DNA from: an uncultured Anaerolineaceae bacterium
Lineage (GTDB): Bacteria; Chloroflexota; Anaerolineae; Anaerolineales; Anaerolineaceae
DNA length: 44,283 bases
Direction of reading: 5' to 3'
Assembly: GCA_937920255.1 (NCBI GenBank)
Contig: CALDSL010000501.1
Location: 1 to 44,283, forward strand
Within the stretch, counting starts at the first letter, position 1. Each line of letters starts with the position of its first letter. The position numbers and the translations under genes were made by a program. Below, one piece after another: positions 15,755-24,522 of the stretch. Under the pieces are notes generated by a model, which was not told where the DNA came from, searched no databases, and was given only the letters and a program-made list of their open reading frames with translations.

Positions 15755-16543
15755 ATTCTCCGGGTTATAAATAATCGTCGCGACGCCGTGCTTCCACAAG
15801 AGGCCTTCGCCCGCGAAGGTTTTCTCGGGCGCGCCGCGCTGCGGTTGCGCGAGGATTTCCTCCGCGCAGGCGATGAGATCGTGCAGGTAGGCTTTGCCCA
15901 GCGGCGAAGGCGGGTGGCCGGGGAACAACATCTCGAATGCATCTTCCCGCGCGCGCAACTTGAGCAAGGAGTCGCGGTAGACTCGCAGCGGCAGCGAGTG
16001 CTCCAGGTACAGCCAGGCCGGGGTGGCGACGATGGAATCGCCGGCGAACAGCACTTTGTTGGCGGAATCGAGCAGGCAGACGCAGCCCGGCGTGTGGCCG
16101 GGCGCTTCGATTACCTCAAACTGGCGGCTACCCAGCTCGATGCGCTGGCCTTCCGCAAGCGGCAGGAGGTCAATGGCTTTCCAGGGAACCATGGCTTGCG
16201 CCATTGCCGCAACTGCCGGATTCTCTGGGCCGTTGGCGGCGCGCATATCGTTGCGGCGGTATTCGTCCGAGCACATCACGCGCATGATCTCCACATCGGC
16301 CGGGTGCAGCCAGGCTTCCGGAAAGCCCGGGTTACCTCCGGCATGATCGGGATGGCCGTGGGTATTGACCACAACCACCGACAGGCTGGTGATGGCGCGT
16401 ACCGCTCCCAACAGGTCGCCGACGCCCATGCCGGTATCAACCAGCATGGCTTTCTCCCGGCCAGTGACCAGGTACATCAGTTCATTCGCGGCGCCCTGGA
16501 TCAGCCAGATGTCCTTGGCGACAAGCCTGGATTCAAGTTTCAC
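15746..16543 (-). CDS. Metallo-beta-lactamase-fold hydrolase
   Basis: A cytoplasmic 265-residue hydrolase of the MBL superfamily (glyoxalase II-like subgroup). The binuclear metal motif THGHPDHAGG lies at residues 61-70 with His62, His64, Asp66 and His67. A later EAPGHTPG gives the next His, and VLFAGDSIV gives the bridging Asp. No signal peptide is seen. It is the last gene of the long operon and overlaps the esterase stop by 4 bases (ATGA). Possible substrates are thioesters, lactones or phosphoesters; glyoxalase II-type thioester hydrolysis cannot be separated from the others. Its final codons lie inside the 24-bp repeat. Confidence 0.92.
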   Translation of the reverse strand: MKLESRLVAKDIWLIQGAANELMYLVTGREKAMLVDTGMGVGDLLGAVRAITSLSVVVVNTHGHPDHAGGNPGFPEAWLHPADVEIMRVMCSDEYRRNDMRAANGPENPAVAAMAQAMVPWKAIDLLPLAEGQRIELGSRQFEVIEAPGHTPGCVCLLDSANKVLFAGDSIVATPAWLYLEHSLPLRVYRDSLLKLRAREDAFEMLFPGHPPSPLGKAYLHDLIACAEEILAQPQRGAPEKTFAGEGLLWKHGVATIIYNPENFS

Positions 16544-17478
16544 CGATTGGATTCCTCCACGGAAGCTCTGGTGTATTTCAGGTGACTGTCCAGGAAGCGG
16601 AACACGCGGTCGACGTTCTCGGGCGTCTCAAAGGCTATGTCGGCATGCACCGCGTCTTCCAGTATCTCCAGGATCACCCGGTCTTTTCCGGCGATGCGCT
16701 CCAGCGCCGCGGCGAAATGAATCGACTGCTGCACCGGGACGATAGGGTCCAGACGACCGTGCTGGATCAAAAAATGCGGCGCGGCGGGGGTGATGTAGGT
16801 CATCGGGCTGGCGAATTTCACCAGTTCGGGCACTTCGACGATATGCCGGCCGAGCAGATGCGACTCGGGTGAACTGGGCGTGGAGTGATCGGGGATGCCC
16901 ATGCCGCTCTCGATGAGTTCCTCATCCATCTTCAGAAAGTTCTCACACGGACCGTACCAGTCCACCACGGCATCGACTGCGCTGGAGTAGTCACTCCATC
17001 CCATGCCAGGGTCTTCCAGTTCTGCTACCCCGGCGCTGGTGCCAACCAGGGCGGATAGATGCCCTCCGGCCGAGCCGCCCCAGGCGGCGATGCGCTGCGG
17101 ATCAAGGTAGTAGTCGCCGGCATGCGCGCGGATGAAGCGGATGGCGGCTTTACAGTCATAAATCTGGCAGGGGAACTGCGCCTCGCTGCTCAGCCGGTAG
17201 TTGATGCACACCACAGCATACCCGCGGTCCAGCCCGTGGAGCATGGGCAGGTGCTGGACGTCACCCTTATCGCCAATTTCCCAGGCTCCGCCGTGGATCA
17301 CGGCAATCACCGGGAAGGGACCGTCACCCACCGGCGGCAGGTAGATATCCAGCTTCTGGGTTGGGGATTGGGTGGCATAGGGAAGATCAGTCCATTTGCG
17401 CTGGATGTGGCTGGTGTCCATCATCGGCGGCGGGCCGGGAGGAGGCATCATTCCGGGGAAATTGGGGATATGATTCAT
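16540..17478 (-). CDS. Alpha/beta-hydrolase esterase, cytoplasmic paralogue
   Basis: A carboxylesterase-like enzyme of 312 residues without signal peptide. The oxyanion-hole motif is VIHGGAWEIG (about 60-69), the nucleophile is Ser136 in AAWGGSAGGH, and the likely acid and base are Asp in HGRLDPIVPV and His in EDAVHADIAF. The fold belongs to the HGGG esterase/lipase group (acetyl-xylan- and feruloyl-esterase-like members). It is clearly related to the lipoprotein esterase at 26379-27452; both have QKLDxYxP, INYRLSxEAxFP and GVAELE segments. It lies 12 bases after the importer B permease and overlaps the MBL hydrolase gene by 4 bases. It probably removes an ester group from an imported compound (inference). 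Confidence 0.92.
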   Translation of the reverse strand: MNHIPNFPGMMPPPGPPPMMDTSHIQRKWTDLPYATQSPTQKLDIYLPPVGDGPFPVIAVIHGGAWEIGDKGDVQHLPMLHGLDRGYAVVCINYRLSSEAQFPCQIYDCKAAIRFIRAHAGDYYLDPQRIAAWGGSAGGHLSALVGTSAGVAELEDPGMGWSDYSSAVDAVVDWYGPCENFLKMDEELIESGMGIPDHSTPSSPESHLLGRHIVEVPELVKFASPMTYITPAAPHFLIQHGRLDPIVPVQQSIHFAAALERIAGKDRVILEILEDAVHADIAFETPENVDRVFRFLDSHLKYTRASVEESNR

Positions 17479-17490
17479 ACAGACTCCATT

Positions 17491-18492
17491 CTATGCCTTC
17501 ACCAGGGCCACGGTTTCTTTGGCCTTGTGCGTTTTCTGGTAGACGTCAAACCCAACGGCAATCAACAGCACCGCGCCTTTGACGACATTTTGCGAAAAAT
17601 CGGGAAAACTGGCCAGTTGCATGGCATTATTCAACACGCCAATGATGAGTATACCGGTGATCAGCCCAAAAATGGTGCCTTCCCCGCCTTTAAAACTGAC
17701 GCCGCCCAGCAGGGCCGCCGTAAGACAGTCAAATTCGATGCCCGACCCCGTGGAAACCTGCCCGGCAAAGACCCGCGAGAGGAGCAGCACCGAGGTAATG
17801 CCGGACGCAAAGCCGCAAATGGCGAACAAAATGATGCGCATGCGGTTGATGTTTACCCCGGCCAGGCGGGCGGCTTCTTCGTTGCCGCCCATCGCAAACA
17901 CGTAGCGCCCAAAATAGGTGCGGGTAAGGACGAATGAACCGATCAACGCCACAATGATCATCACCACAATCGGCACCGGCAGCGGGCCGATATAGCCCTG
18001 CCCGAACCAGCGGTAGGCGTCGGGAAAGCCCATGATGTTGCGCGAATTGGCGATGATATAGCCGAGGCCCTTGAATATCGACGCGGTGCCGAGCGTGATA
18101 ATCAGAGGGTGCACCTTGAGCTTGACGGCCAGCAAACCGTTGCACACCCCCAGCAGCGTCCCCAGCAGCAGGGTGATCAGGATGGCCAATCCCATCGGCA
18201 CTTTCCAGATCGCCATCATGATGGCCAGGAGAACGTTGGTGAGCACAATCTGAGAGCCGATGGAAAGATCGATGGCGCCGCCGATCATGACGAACATGAT
18301 CCCCACCGCGCTGATCGCCGCAAAGGATACCTGGCGCACCAGGATGAGCAGGTTATAGGTGGTCAAAAAGCGGGGCGTGATGATGGAAAACAGGATGACC
18401 AGAGCGACCAGGATCATCTGCGGCGCGTACTTGCGCAACTCCGCGCCAAAACTTGTGCGCATGTTCGATAGTTTTAAGGTGTCCATTTTCAT
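17491..18492 (-). CDS. Sugar-type ABC transporter permease (RbsC-like), importer B
   Basis: A 333-residue polytopic inner-membrane permease with 8-10 hydrophobic helices. Family blocks: ILVRQVSFAAISAVGIMFVMIGGAIDLSIGSQ, which is the N-terminal signature also seen at the window's left edge (given by its parts AISAVGIMFV and GGAIDLSIG); AVKLKVHPLIITLGTAS; and ALLGGVSFKGGEGTIFGLI near the C-terminus. The ATG at 18492 is chosen because AGAGGAG lies 8 bases upstream. A longer frame would run into the ATPase gene. It forms importer B with the ATPase (18506-19993) and lipoprotein (20079-21107). Confidence 0.94.
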   Translation of the reverse strand: MKMDTLKLSNMRTSFGAELRKYAPQMILVALVILFSIITPRFLTTYNLLILVRQVSFAAISAVGIMFVMIGGAIDLSIGSQIVLTNVLLAIMMAIWKVPMGLAILITLLLGTLLGVCNGLLAVKLKVHPLIITLGTASIFKGLGYIIANSRNIMGFPDAYRWFGQGYIGPLPVPIVVMIIVALIGSFVLTRTYFGRYVFAMGGNEEAARLAGVNINRMRIILFAICGFASGITSVLLLSRVFAGQVSTGSGIEFDCLTAALLGGVSFKGGEGTIFGLITGILIIGVLNNAMQLASFPDFSQNVVKGAVLLIAVGFDVYQKTHKAKETVALVKA

Positions 18493-18505
18493 TCCAGATG
18501 CTCCT

Positions 18506-19993
18506 CTAATGCGTGCCCGATGCCAGGTCGAGAATGTAGTCCTGGCTGAATTGCTCTTTTTGCACTTCGCCAGCCAGTTTGCCTTCACACAGCACGATGA
18601 TGCGGTCCGACATCCCCAGTAATTCTTCCATCTCGGATGAAATCATCAGGATGGCAATACCGTGATCGGACAGCTCGCGCATCAACTGGTAGATCTCCTG
18701 TTTCGCCCCGACATCGATGCCGCGCGTGGGTTCATCAAAAATCAGGATGTCGGATTCGGCCGCCAGCGATTTTGCCAGCACCACTTTCTGCTGGTTACCC
18801 CCGCTCAGGTTTATCACCCGCTGCTCCAGGCTGGGGGTTTTGATGTTCATCCGCCGCGTGAACTTCTCGGCGATATCGTTTTCGGTCTGAAAGTCTAAGA
18901 CGCCGCGCTTCGAGAGCCGCCGGATGATGGGAAAGCTGATATTCCAGCGGACGCCCATCTCCAGGAATAACCCCTTTCCCTTGCGGTCCTCGGTGAGCAG
19001 CCCAATACGGTGGCGGATGGCATCCTGGGGCGAGCGTATGTGCGCCAGTTTGCCATTTACCCAAATTTCTCCACTTTCAATCTGCGCGGCGCCATACAGC
19101 AGCATGGCCAGCTCCGTGCGGCCCGCGCCAACCAGCCCGGATATGCCCAGGATTTCGCCCTTTTTGACCGAGAAGGAGATATCCCGGTCGCCATTCCCGC
19201 TTAAATTTTTGACTTGGAGAACCGTCTCGGTGGGGATCACCGTGCGGCTCGGATAGACCTCTTTCAGCTCACGGCCCACCATCAGGCTGATTAATTCCTT
19301 GCGGTTGGTTTCCTGGGTCAGCCGGGTGGCCACATAACGGCCGTCGCGCATCACCGAAACCCGGTCGGAGATGCGGAACACTTCTTCCAGGCGGTGCGAA
19401 ATATAAATAATGGTGACGCCTTTTTGCTTTAGCTGCTGGATGATCGCGAACATATGCTCCACCTCCGCGACCGAAAGCGGGGCGCTGGGCTCATCCATGA
19501 TCAGAATTTTGACCTTCTTGGAAACCGCTTTCGCGATCTCAACGATCTGCTGCTGGGCAGGGGATAAATCTTCCACGCGGCTGGTGGGGTCAAGCGCCAC
19601 ATCGAACTGCTGGAAGATTTCGCTGGCTTTGGCGTTCATCGCGGCGTAATCCACCAGCCTTTTCTCGTTCACCCGGTCGCCAAGGAATATGTTTTCGGCA
19701 ACCGACATGGGTGGAACCAGGTTAAATTCCTGATAGATCACCTCAATCCCCAGGCTGCGGGAGAGGTGCGGAGTCATCTGGTGATACGTCTGCCCGCCCA
19801 CATGAATACTGCCGCCATCAATCGGAATGGCGCCGGCCACCGCTTTGATCAGGGTGGATTTGCCGGCTCCGTTTTCACCCAGCAGGGCATGCACTTCGCC
19901 CTCCAAGAATTCGATGGAAACGTTATTCAGGGCCACAACACCGGGATACTTTTTAGTGATGTTTTCTAATGAAAGAACGATGTTGGCATTCAT
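18506..19993 (-). CDS. Sugar-type ABC transporter double ATPase (RbsA/MglA-like), importer B
   Basis: A fused double ATPase of 495 residues. Domain 1 has Walker A GENGAGKST, signature LSPAQQQIVEIAKA and Walker B LIMDEPSAPLS. Domain 2 has the degenerate loop GLVGAGRTEL, signature LSGGNQQKVVLAK and Walker B LIFDEPTRGID. Both domains resemble those of importer A closely, so the two importers probably arose by duplication. The ATG at 19993 follows AGGAGG by 11 bases. An in-frame TTG at 19999 is an alternative, and a GTG at 20005 would overlap the ribosome site. It precedes the permease, whose ribosome site begins right after this stop. Confidence 0.95.
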   Translation of the reverse strand: MNANIVLSLENITKKYPGVVALNNVSIEFLEGEVHALLGENGAGKSTLIKAVAGAIPIDGGSIHVGGQTYHQMTPHLSRSLGIEVIYQEFNLVPPMSVAENIFLGDRVNEKRLVDYAAMNAKASEIFQQFDVALDPTSRVEDLSPAQQQIVEIAKAVSKKVKILIMDEPSAPLSVAEVEHMFAIIQQLKQKGVTIIYISHRLEEVFRISDRVSVMRDGRYVATRLTQETNRKELISLMVGRELKEVYPSRTVIPTETVLQVKNLSGNGDRDISFSVKKGEILGISGLVGAGRTELAMLLYGAAQIESGEIWVNGKLAHIRSPQDAIRHRIGLLTEDRKGKGLFLEMGVRWNISFPIIRRLSKRGVLDFQTENDIAEKFTRRMNIKTPSLEQRVINLSGGNQQKVVLAKSLAAESDILIFDEPTRGIDVGAKQEIYQLMRELSDHGIAILMISSEMEELLGMSDRIIVLCEGKLAGEVQKEQFSQDYILDLASGTH

Positions 19994-20015
19994 GCTCAAT
20001 GCCACCTCCTTCGGT

Positions 20016-20050
20016 GCTGGGTGGGGAGAGCGCTGCCCTCCCCACCCAGC
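20016..20050 (-). other. Intergenic stem-loop between binding protein and ATPase genes (importer B)
   Basis: A perfect 13-bp inverted repeat (20016-20028 and 20038-20050, 9-base loop) lies between the binding-protein stop at 20079 and the ATPase ribosome site. No T-tract follows. It occupies the same place as the hairpins at 1731-1768 and 42958-42986 and probably sets unequal expression of receptor and membrane components. Confidence 0.7.
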
Positions 20051-20078
20051 GTTGTTCTAAAATGTTGTTGGTCCGGTC

Positions 20079-21107
20079 TTACTTGACCTCGCAGAAGATG
20101 GGCTCGAGCACATCGTTGGTGATCTTGGGGTAATCGGCGCCCTGAAGCACCATCTTGAGCAGGTCATAGGTGGTCTGGTCCAGGTTGGTTCCGCCGATGG
20201 CGACCAGGCCTTTGTAGGGATCGTTGCAGCTCTTCACGGTTTCGATCATGGTCGGATCCATATCGCCCGCGAACACGCCGTATTGCGAAATGTCCACGCC
20301 CGGCAGGGCTTTGATGGTTTGCGAAACGCCCTGAGCGCCCGCGCTGGCCTGCACCAGAAAGACCTTGATATTGGGGTGCGCCGTGAGGAGATTCTCGGCG
20401 GCGGCAGCCGTGGCGGTGATGCTCTGCTCGGCCAGGTCGAGGAACTGAACCACGTTGGCCTTGGGGCAGTTGTCGGAGATGGATTTCATGCCGTCCGCGC
20501 GCAGTTTCATCTGCAAATCGCCGGAGTCGTTGCCGATGATCGCGACATCGACGCTCTTATCGGCTGCGTCCGGGTAGGTTTTGTTGATGAAGTCGCAAGC
20601 CATCTCGGCCATCTTTGTGCCGTCTTCGAGCTGGTCGGTGTGCATGATGGCGTCGAAGGGCTCCAGTTCACCCGGCGGCACGCCAATCACTTTGATGCCC
20701 TTGGCCTGGGCTTCCTTGACGGCCGGCAGCACATTTTCGATGGATCCGGGCGCCATGACGATCATAGCGTTGACGCCCATCGAAATGCAGTTTTCGATTT
20801 GGGAGTACTGCTGGGTTGCCCCGCCGTCATCCGCGCCGTATACCATCACCTCCACGCCATCGGCGGCGGCTTTTTCTTTCACCGAAGTCGCCAGATTATT
20901 CAGGAAGGTGTTGGACAGAGCGGGAATGAGATAGCAGGCCTTCATGCCCTTGATATCTTTGGGGCCAGACGCCGCGGGCGGTTGCGTTGCCTGCGCGGCG
21001 GGGGCAGTGGTTGGGGCAGCCGGCGCCTCGGTCGGAACGCTGCACGCGGCCAGCAGCATCCCGGCGATGACGATAATCGCGGCAAAAACGCAAAGGCTTT
21101 GCTTCAT
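20079..21107 (-). CDS. Substrate-binding lipoprotein of sugar-type ABC importer B
   Basis: A 342-residue extracytoplasmic receptor in the type I binding-protein superfamily. The signal peptide ends in LLAAC with Cys22 as lipid anchor. A short Ala/Pro/Thr tether is followed by the binding domain starting DIKGMKACYLIPALSN. The TQQYSQIENCISMGVNAMIV segment and VIGVPPGELEPF resemble ribose/galactose-type receptors. The protein has several non-lipobox Cys residues (for example QIENC, ACDF, SDNCPK, SCND), which is unusual for exported domains and may indicate a reducing environment. The gene follows the Liv-type receptor by 84 bases, with a hairpin between, and is probably in the same long operon. 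The ligand is unknown. Confidence 0.9.
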   Translation of the reverse strand: MKQSLCVFAAIIVIAGMLLAACSVPTEAPAAPTTAPAAQATQPPAASGPKDIKGMKACYLIPALSNTFLNNLATSVKEKAAADGVEVMVYGADDGGATQQYSQIENCISMGVNAMIVMAPGSIENVLPAVKEAQAKGIKVIGVPPGELEPFDAIMHTDQLEDGTKMAEMACDFINKTYPDAADKSVDVAIIGNDSGDLQMKLRADGMKSISDNCPKANVVQFLDLAEQSITATAAAAENLLTAHPNIKVFLVQASAGAQGVSQTIKALPGVDISQYGVFAGDMDPTMIETVKSCNDPYKGLVAIGGTNLDQTTYDLLKMVLQGADYPKITNDVLEPIFCEVK

Positions 21108-21146
21108 GGTTTATCTCCTCTTTGAAACGAATGGTAGGGTTAATAT

Positions 21147-21178
21147 TCCCCCCGCCAGAATTCATGGCGGCGGGGGGA
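21147..21178 (-). other. GC-rich stem-loop between the two binding-protein genes
   Basis: TCCCCCCGCC (21147-21156) pairs with GGCGGGGGGA (21169-21178) over a 12-base loop. It lies directly after the Liv-type receptor stop (21192). The downstream minus-strand bases are A/T-rich (AATATTAA) but hold no T-run. It could act as a partial terminator between the Liv part and the importer B part of the operon. Confidence 0.6.
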
Positions 21179-21191
21179 TGGAAGGATTGGA

Positions 21192-22517
21192 TCAGCGCTC
21201 GTCAAAGGCAGGCGCCGGGTAGATTAACTTGGCAGTGGCCTGATCCAGCGGCCAGACCAGCTCCATCTTGCCCATTTGCCACTGCACCAGCGGGTTGAGG
21301 ACATTGCCGGTGCCATCGGCATTGAAAGAAACCGGGCCGATCACCGTCATCATATCGGTGGCGGCCAGCGCATCACGGACTGCATTGCGGTCCAGCGTCC
21401 CGGCGCGCGTAATGGCATCGGCCAGAGCCTGCACGCAAGAGTAGGCGGGGCCAACCAGGATATCCGCCGGGCGGCCAAATTCCGCCTGGTGCCTGGCGTT
21501 GATTTCCTCGATGCCCGGGAATTTCTCACCGTAGTGCCAGCCCGCGAACATCGTCACGGTGTCGCCGGCAGCGCCCAGGTTTTCACCCCAGGTCGCCGCA
21601 TCCGGGCCGCGTACCAGCATGGTGAATTTTGGCGTCCAGCCCAGTTCGCTCATCTGCTTGATGATGGCCATGCCGTCAGGGGTGCTGGGCATGCCCAGCA
21701 GCGCGTCGGCTTCGGCTTTTTTCGCCTCCTGGATCAAGGTGGAGTAATCGGTAGTGCCAGGGGCGTATTCGGCATAGTAGACGATATCGTAACCGGCCGG
21801 CTTCGCATCGGCCTTGAACAGACCGCCCAGTTCGTTACCCCAGTCGGTTTTCTCCTGGAAGACGGCTACTTTGACAGGCCGCTCGCCTTCGGGGATCAGT
21901 TCATTCAGGGCTTTGTAAACATCGCGGGCCTGATCGGGCGACTTGGGGAAGGGCGAGAACAGGTATTTATACCCGCGCTGGTGAATGTTCCACCAGGCAA
22001 ATGAGACACCCAGATAGGGAACCTTATTCTTTTCCGCGATGGCGGTGGTGGCGGCGTGCATGCCGCTGGCAGCACCGCCCAGATACGCCACCACCTCCTG
22101 CTCGGAGAATACTTTCTCGAGGTTGTTAACGGCTTTGGTGGGGTCGGATTCATCGTCGTACGCGGTGAGCCGCAGCGGAACTTTCTTGCCGTACTCTGCC
22201 ACCATCACCCCACCGGCGGCGTTAATATCCGCGATAGCGTAATCGTAGCCAACCTTCACCTGGCTGCCCAGCGAGCCAAACTTGCCCGTCAACGGGATGG
22301 AAGCGCCAATTTCGATATATTCCGGCGCCGGGGGAAAGGACTGCGTGGGCGTGGCTTCTGGCGCTTTGGTGGCTTCCGGGGCCTGCGCTACGGCCGGCGC
22401 TTGCGTGGGTTCGGGCGCTTTGGTAGGCGCGGGCGCCGCGGTTGGCGGCGTAGCGCAACTGGCCAGGATCAGGCTGATCATGAGCACGAGTGCGAAAATT
22501 GACATTCTGGCTTTCAT
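21192..22517 (-). CDS. Liv-type (branched-chain amino acid family) substrate-binding lipoprotein
   Basis: A 441-residue receptor of the peripla_BP_6/LivJ family. The lipoprotein signal ends LILASC (Cys21). An unusually Pro/Ala/Thr-rich tether of about 50 residues follows, then EIGASIPLTGKFGSLG, the family's N-terminal ligand-binding block. YDYAIADINAAGGV and YLGGAASGMHAATTAIAEKNKVPYL are also typical (seen as separate segments). These receptors bind amino acids, but also amides, urea and aromatic acids, so the ligand is not implied by the name. The ATG at 22517 is chosen because AAGGAGAGAG precedes it. It is the fifth gene after livG-F-H-M; receptor last is less common than receptor first. 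Confidence 0.92.
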   Translation of the reverse strand: MKARMSIFALVLMISLILASCATPPTAAPAPTKAPEPTQAPAVAQAPEATKAPEATPTQSFPPAPEYIEIGASIPLTGKFGSLGSQVKVGYDYAIADINAAGGVMVAEYGKKVPLRLTAYDDESDPTKAVNNLEKVFSEQEVVAYLGGAASGMHAATTAIAEKNKVPYLGVSFAWWNIHQRGYKYLFSPFPKSPDQARDVYKALNELIPEGERPVKVAVFQEKTDWGNELGGLFKADAKPAGYDIVYYAEYAPGTTDYSTLIQEAKKAEADALLGMPSTPDGMAIIKQMSELGWTPKFTMLVRGPDAATWGENLGAAGDTVTMFAGWHYGEKFPGIEEINARHQAEFGRPADILVGPAYSCVQALADAITRAGTLDRNAVRDALAATDMMTVIGPVSFNADGTGNVLNPLVQWQMGKMELVWPLDQATAKLIYPAPAFDER

Positions 22518-22634
22518 TTCTCTCTCCTTACGGAAATGCCAATGCCTTATGAACAAGTGGGGTCGAAAAACCCTTGCGGTGAGAACTCCTGGATGAAAAG
22601 CTCAATCACACACTCCTTTCCTGGCGCCGGGCAT

Positions 22635-23609
22635 TCAGGGCAAATGACCGGTTCCAATGACATTGCGCGGCGAGGTATTCCTTCGCTGATACCACCGCGT
22701 AAACCATCGCTGGTATTTTTTCCACGCCTCCACCAACCCGCCCGGCAGGAACAGTACGATGAGAATGAACAGCACGCCAAAGATAATCAGGTGGTATTCC
22801 CCCACGTTCCAAACCAGGAGCTGCTTGAGGCCCACAAAGAAGATGGAGCCGATAATGGGACCGATCACCGTGCCGGTTCCGCCGATATACGCCATCATCA
22901 TCGGGTCAAACGTCCATTCCGGGCCGAACGGCATATTGAGGTAATAGCTGACGTGATAGTACGCAAAAGCGCTTCCGGCCAGCCCGGCGAAGAAAGCACT
23001 GGCGGCCAGCGCCAGCAGTTTGTGCCGCAGCGCGCTGATGCCGAGCGACTCGGCCGCCTCTTCCCCTTCGCGGACGGCCATCATCCCCAAGCCCCAGCGC
23101 GAGTTGACCAGAAAATAAGCGGCGGCAATGGTAATCACCGTCAGGCCGAGAAAGAGATAGTAGCGGGGAACGATCTGATAATCGGAAATGGCCGGGTTAT
23201 AGGACATCTCGGGGAATACGTTGCCAATGGTGATATTTAAGATCAGCGCCAGGGCAAGCGTGCCGATGGCAAAATAGACGCCCTTCAGCTTGAAGGCCGG
23301 GATGCCAATGGCGAGCGCCAACGCCACGGCGATCACCCCGCCGGCCAGGATGCTCGGCACGGCCGGGAAGCCGCCCACCCACAGCAGGCGCGTGGCAAGC
23401 GACCCGGCGCCGAAAAAGGCGGCGTGACCCAGGTTGGTCTGCCCGGTGTATCCGCCCAGTATGTTCCAGCTCGAAGCAAGGGTCATGTACAGAAACACCA
23501 GGATCACCAGATTAAAGGTGCTGTCATCCTGTGTCATGAATGGAAACAAGGCCAGGCCCACGAGGATAACCGCAATCAACGCCAGGTAGATGATCTGTTT
23601 TGTACTCAT
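22635..23609 (-). CDS. livM: Branched-chain amino acid-type ABC permease LivM
   Basis: A 324-residue inner-membrane permease with about ten helices. Typical LivM blocks: LASSWNILGGYTGQTNLGHAAFFGAG (parts NILGGYTGQ and LGHAAFFG), LKGVYFAIGTLAL, and the cytoplasmic loop GLGMMAVREGEEAAESLGI, which contacts the ATPase. Near the end are YIGGTGTVIGPIIGS and FLPGGLVEAWKK. It begins 3 bases after the livH stop. Substrate class is not fixed by the permease. Confidence 0.94.
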   Translation of the reverse strand: MSTKQIIYLALIAVILVGLALFPFMTQDDSTFNLVILVFLYMTLASSWNILGGYTGQTNLGHAAFFGAGSLATRLLWVGGFPAVPSILAGGVIAVALALAIGIPAFKLKGVYFAIGTLALALILNITIGNVFPEMSYNPAISDYQIVPRYYLFLGLTVITIAAAYFLVNSRWGLGMMAVREGEEAAESLGISALRHKLLALAASAFFAGLAGSAFAYYHVSYYLNMPFGPEWTFDPMMMAYIGGTGTVIGPIIGSIFFVGLKQLLVWNVGEYHLIIFGVLFILIVLFLPGGLVEAWKKYQRWFTRWYQRRNTSPRNVIGTGHLP

Positions 23610-23612
23610 CGT

Positions 23613-24494
23613 TCAGCTTTCTTTGGTTCCGAAGAGACCCTGCGGCCGGAAGATCAGGACCAGCACAAACAGAATCAGCCCGGCCACTTCCCGGTAGTTG
23701 CTGTTGATGAAAAATGACGTGGCGGATTCGGTCACGCCCAGGATCAATCCGCCGATAAACGTGCCGGGGATACTTCCCAGCCCTCCCAGCACCATCACGA
23801 TCAGGGCTTTCATCGTCCAGCCAAGACCCATGGCGGGTTGGATGGAATAGTTCGTCACCACCAGGGTGCCGGCCACGCCCGCCAGCGCCGCGCCAATCGA
23901 GAATGACAAAAGATAGACCTTGTGGATATCAATGCCCATCAATGAGGCAGCTTCCCAATTTTGCACGGTCGCGCGGATGGCTTTGCCGGTGTAGGTGTTC
24001 TTCAAAAAGAGCCGCAGGGCAATCAGGAAGATGAGGGCGACGGCGAAGCTTGCCAGGCGAACGAGCGGGAAACGAACTTCGAGCGCGGTAAAGGAGGTCT
24101 GGTAATAGGCCGGTGTAACGCCGCGCTCATCCGCCGTCCAAAAGCGGAGCGCCAGGTTTTGCAAAATCACCGACAGACCGAAGGCAACCAGCAGGGAGTT
24201 CTTCACCTTGCTTTCATCGGGTAGTTTGATGGTGCGGGAAAATATGAGGGAATACAGAACCGCTCCGATCAAAAAGAGCGCCAGCATGGCCAGCGGGATG
24301 GTCAGGAATGGATCGATATCCAGCAGCGAAAAAGCCCAGAAGCAGGCATACCCGCCGAACATGATCAGCTCGCCATGGGCGACATTGAGCAGTTTCGTAA
24401 CGCCAAAGATCATCGAAAGGCCCATCGCGGCCAGTCCGTATAAAGACCCGACGAGAATTCCAAAAACCAGGTTTTGACTAAGGCCTTCGAACAT
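23613..24494 (-). CDS. livH: Branched-chain amino acid-type ABC permease LivH
   Basis: A 293-residue inner-membrane permease. Typical blocks: GILVGSLYGLAAMGLSMIFGVTKLLNVAHGE (parts GLAAMGLSMIFG and LLNVAHGELIMFGGY), the coupling loop GKAIRATVQNWEAASLMGID, and MVLGGLGSIPGTFIGGL near the end. The ATG at 24494 is chosen because GAGG lies about 7 bases upstream and the residues match the family N-terminus. A longer in-frame extension upstream has no homology and crosses the livF end. It lies 28 bases after livF. Confidence 0.94.
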   Translation of the reverse strand: MFEGLSQNLVFGILVGSLYGLAAMGLSMIFGVTKLLNVAHGELIMFGGYACFWAFSLLDIDPFLTIPLAMLALFLIGAVLYSLIFSRTIKLPDESKVKNSLLVAFGLSVILQNLALRFWTADERGVTPAYYQTSFTALEVRFPLVRLASFAVALIFLIALRLFLKNTYTGKAIRATVQNWEAASLMGIDIHKVYLLSFSIGAALAGVAGTLVVTNYSIQPAMGLGWTMKALIVMVLGGLGSIPGTFIGGLILGVTESATSFFINSNYREVAGLILFVLVLIFRPQGLFGTKES

Positions 24495-24522
24495 GCAAAC
24501 CTCGCTTCTCTTCGGGTTGGGG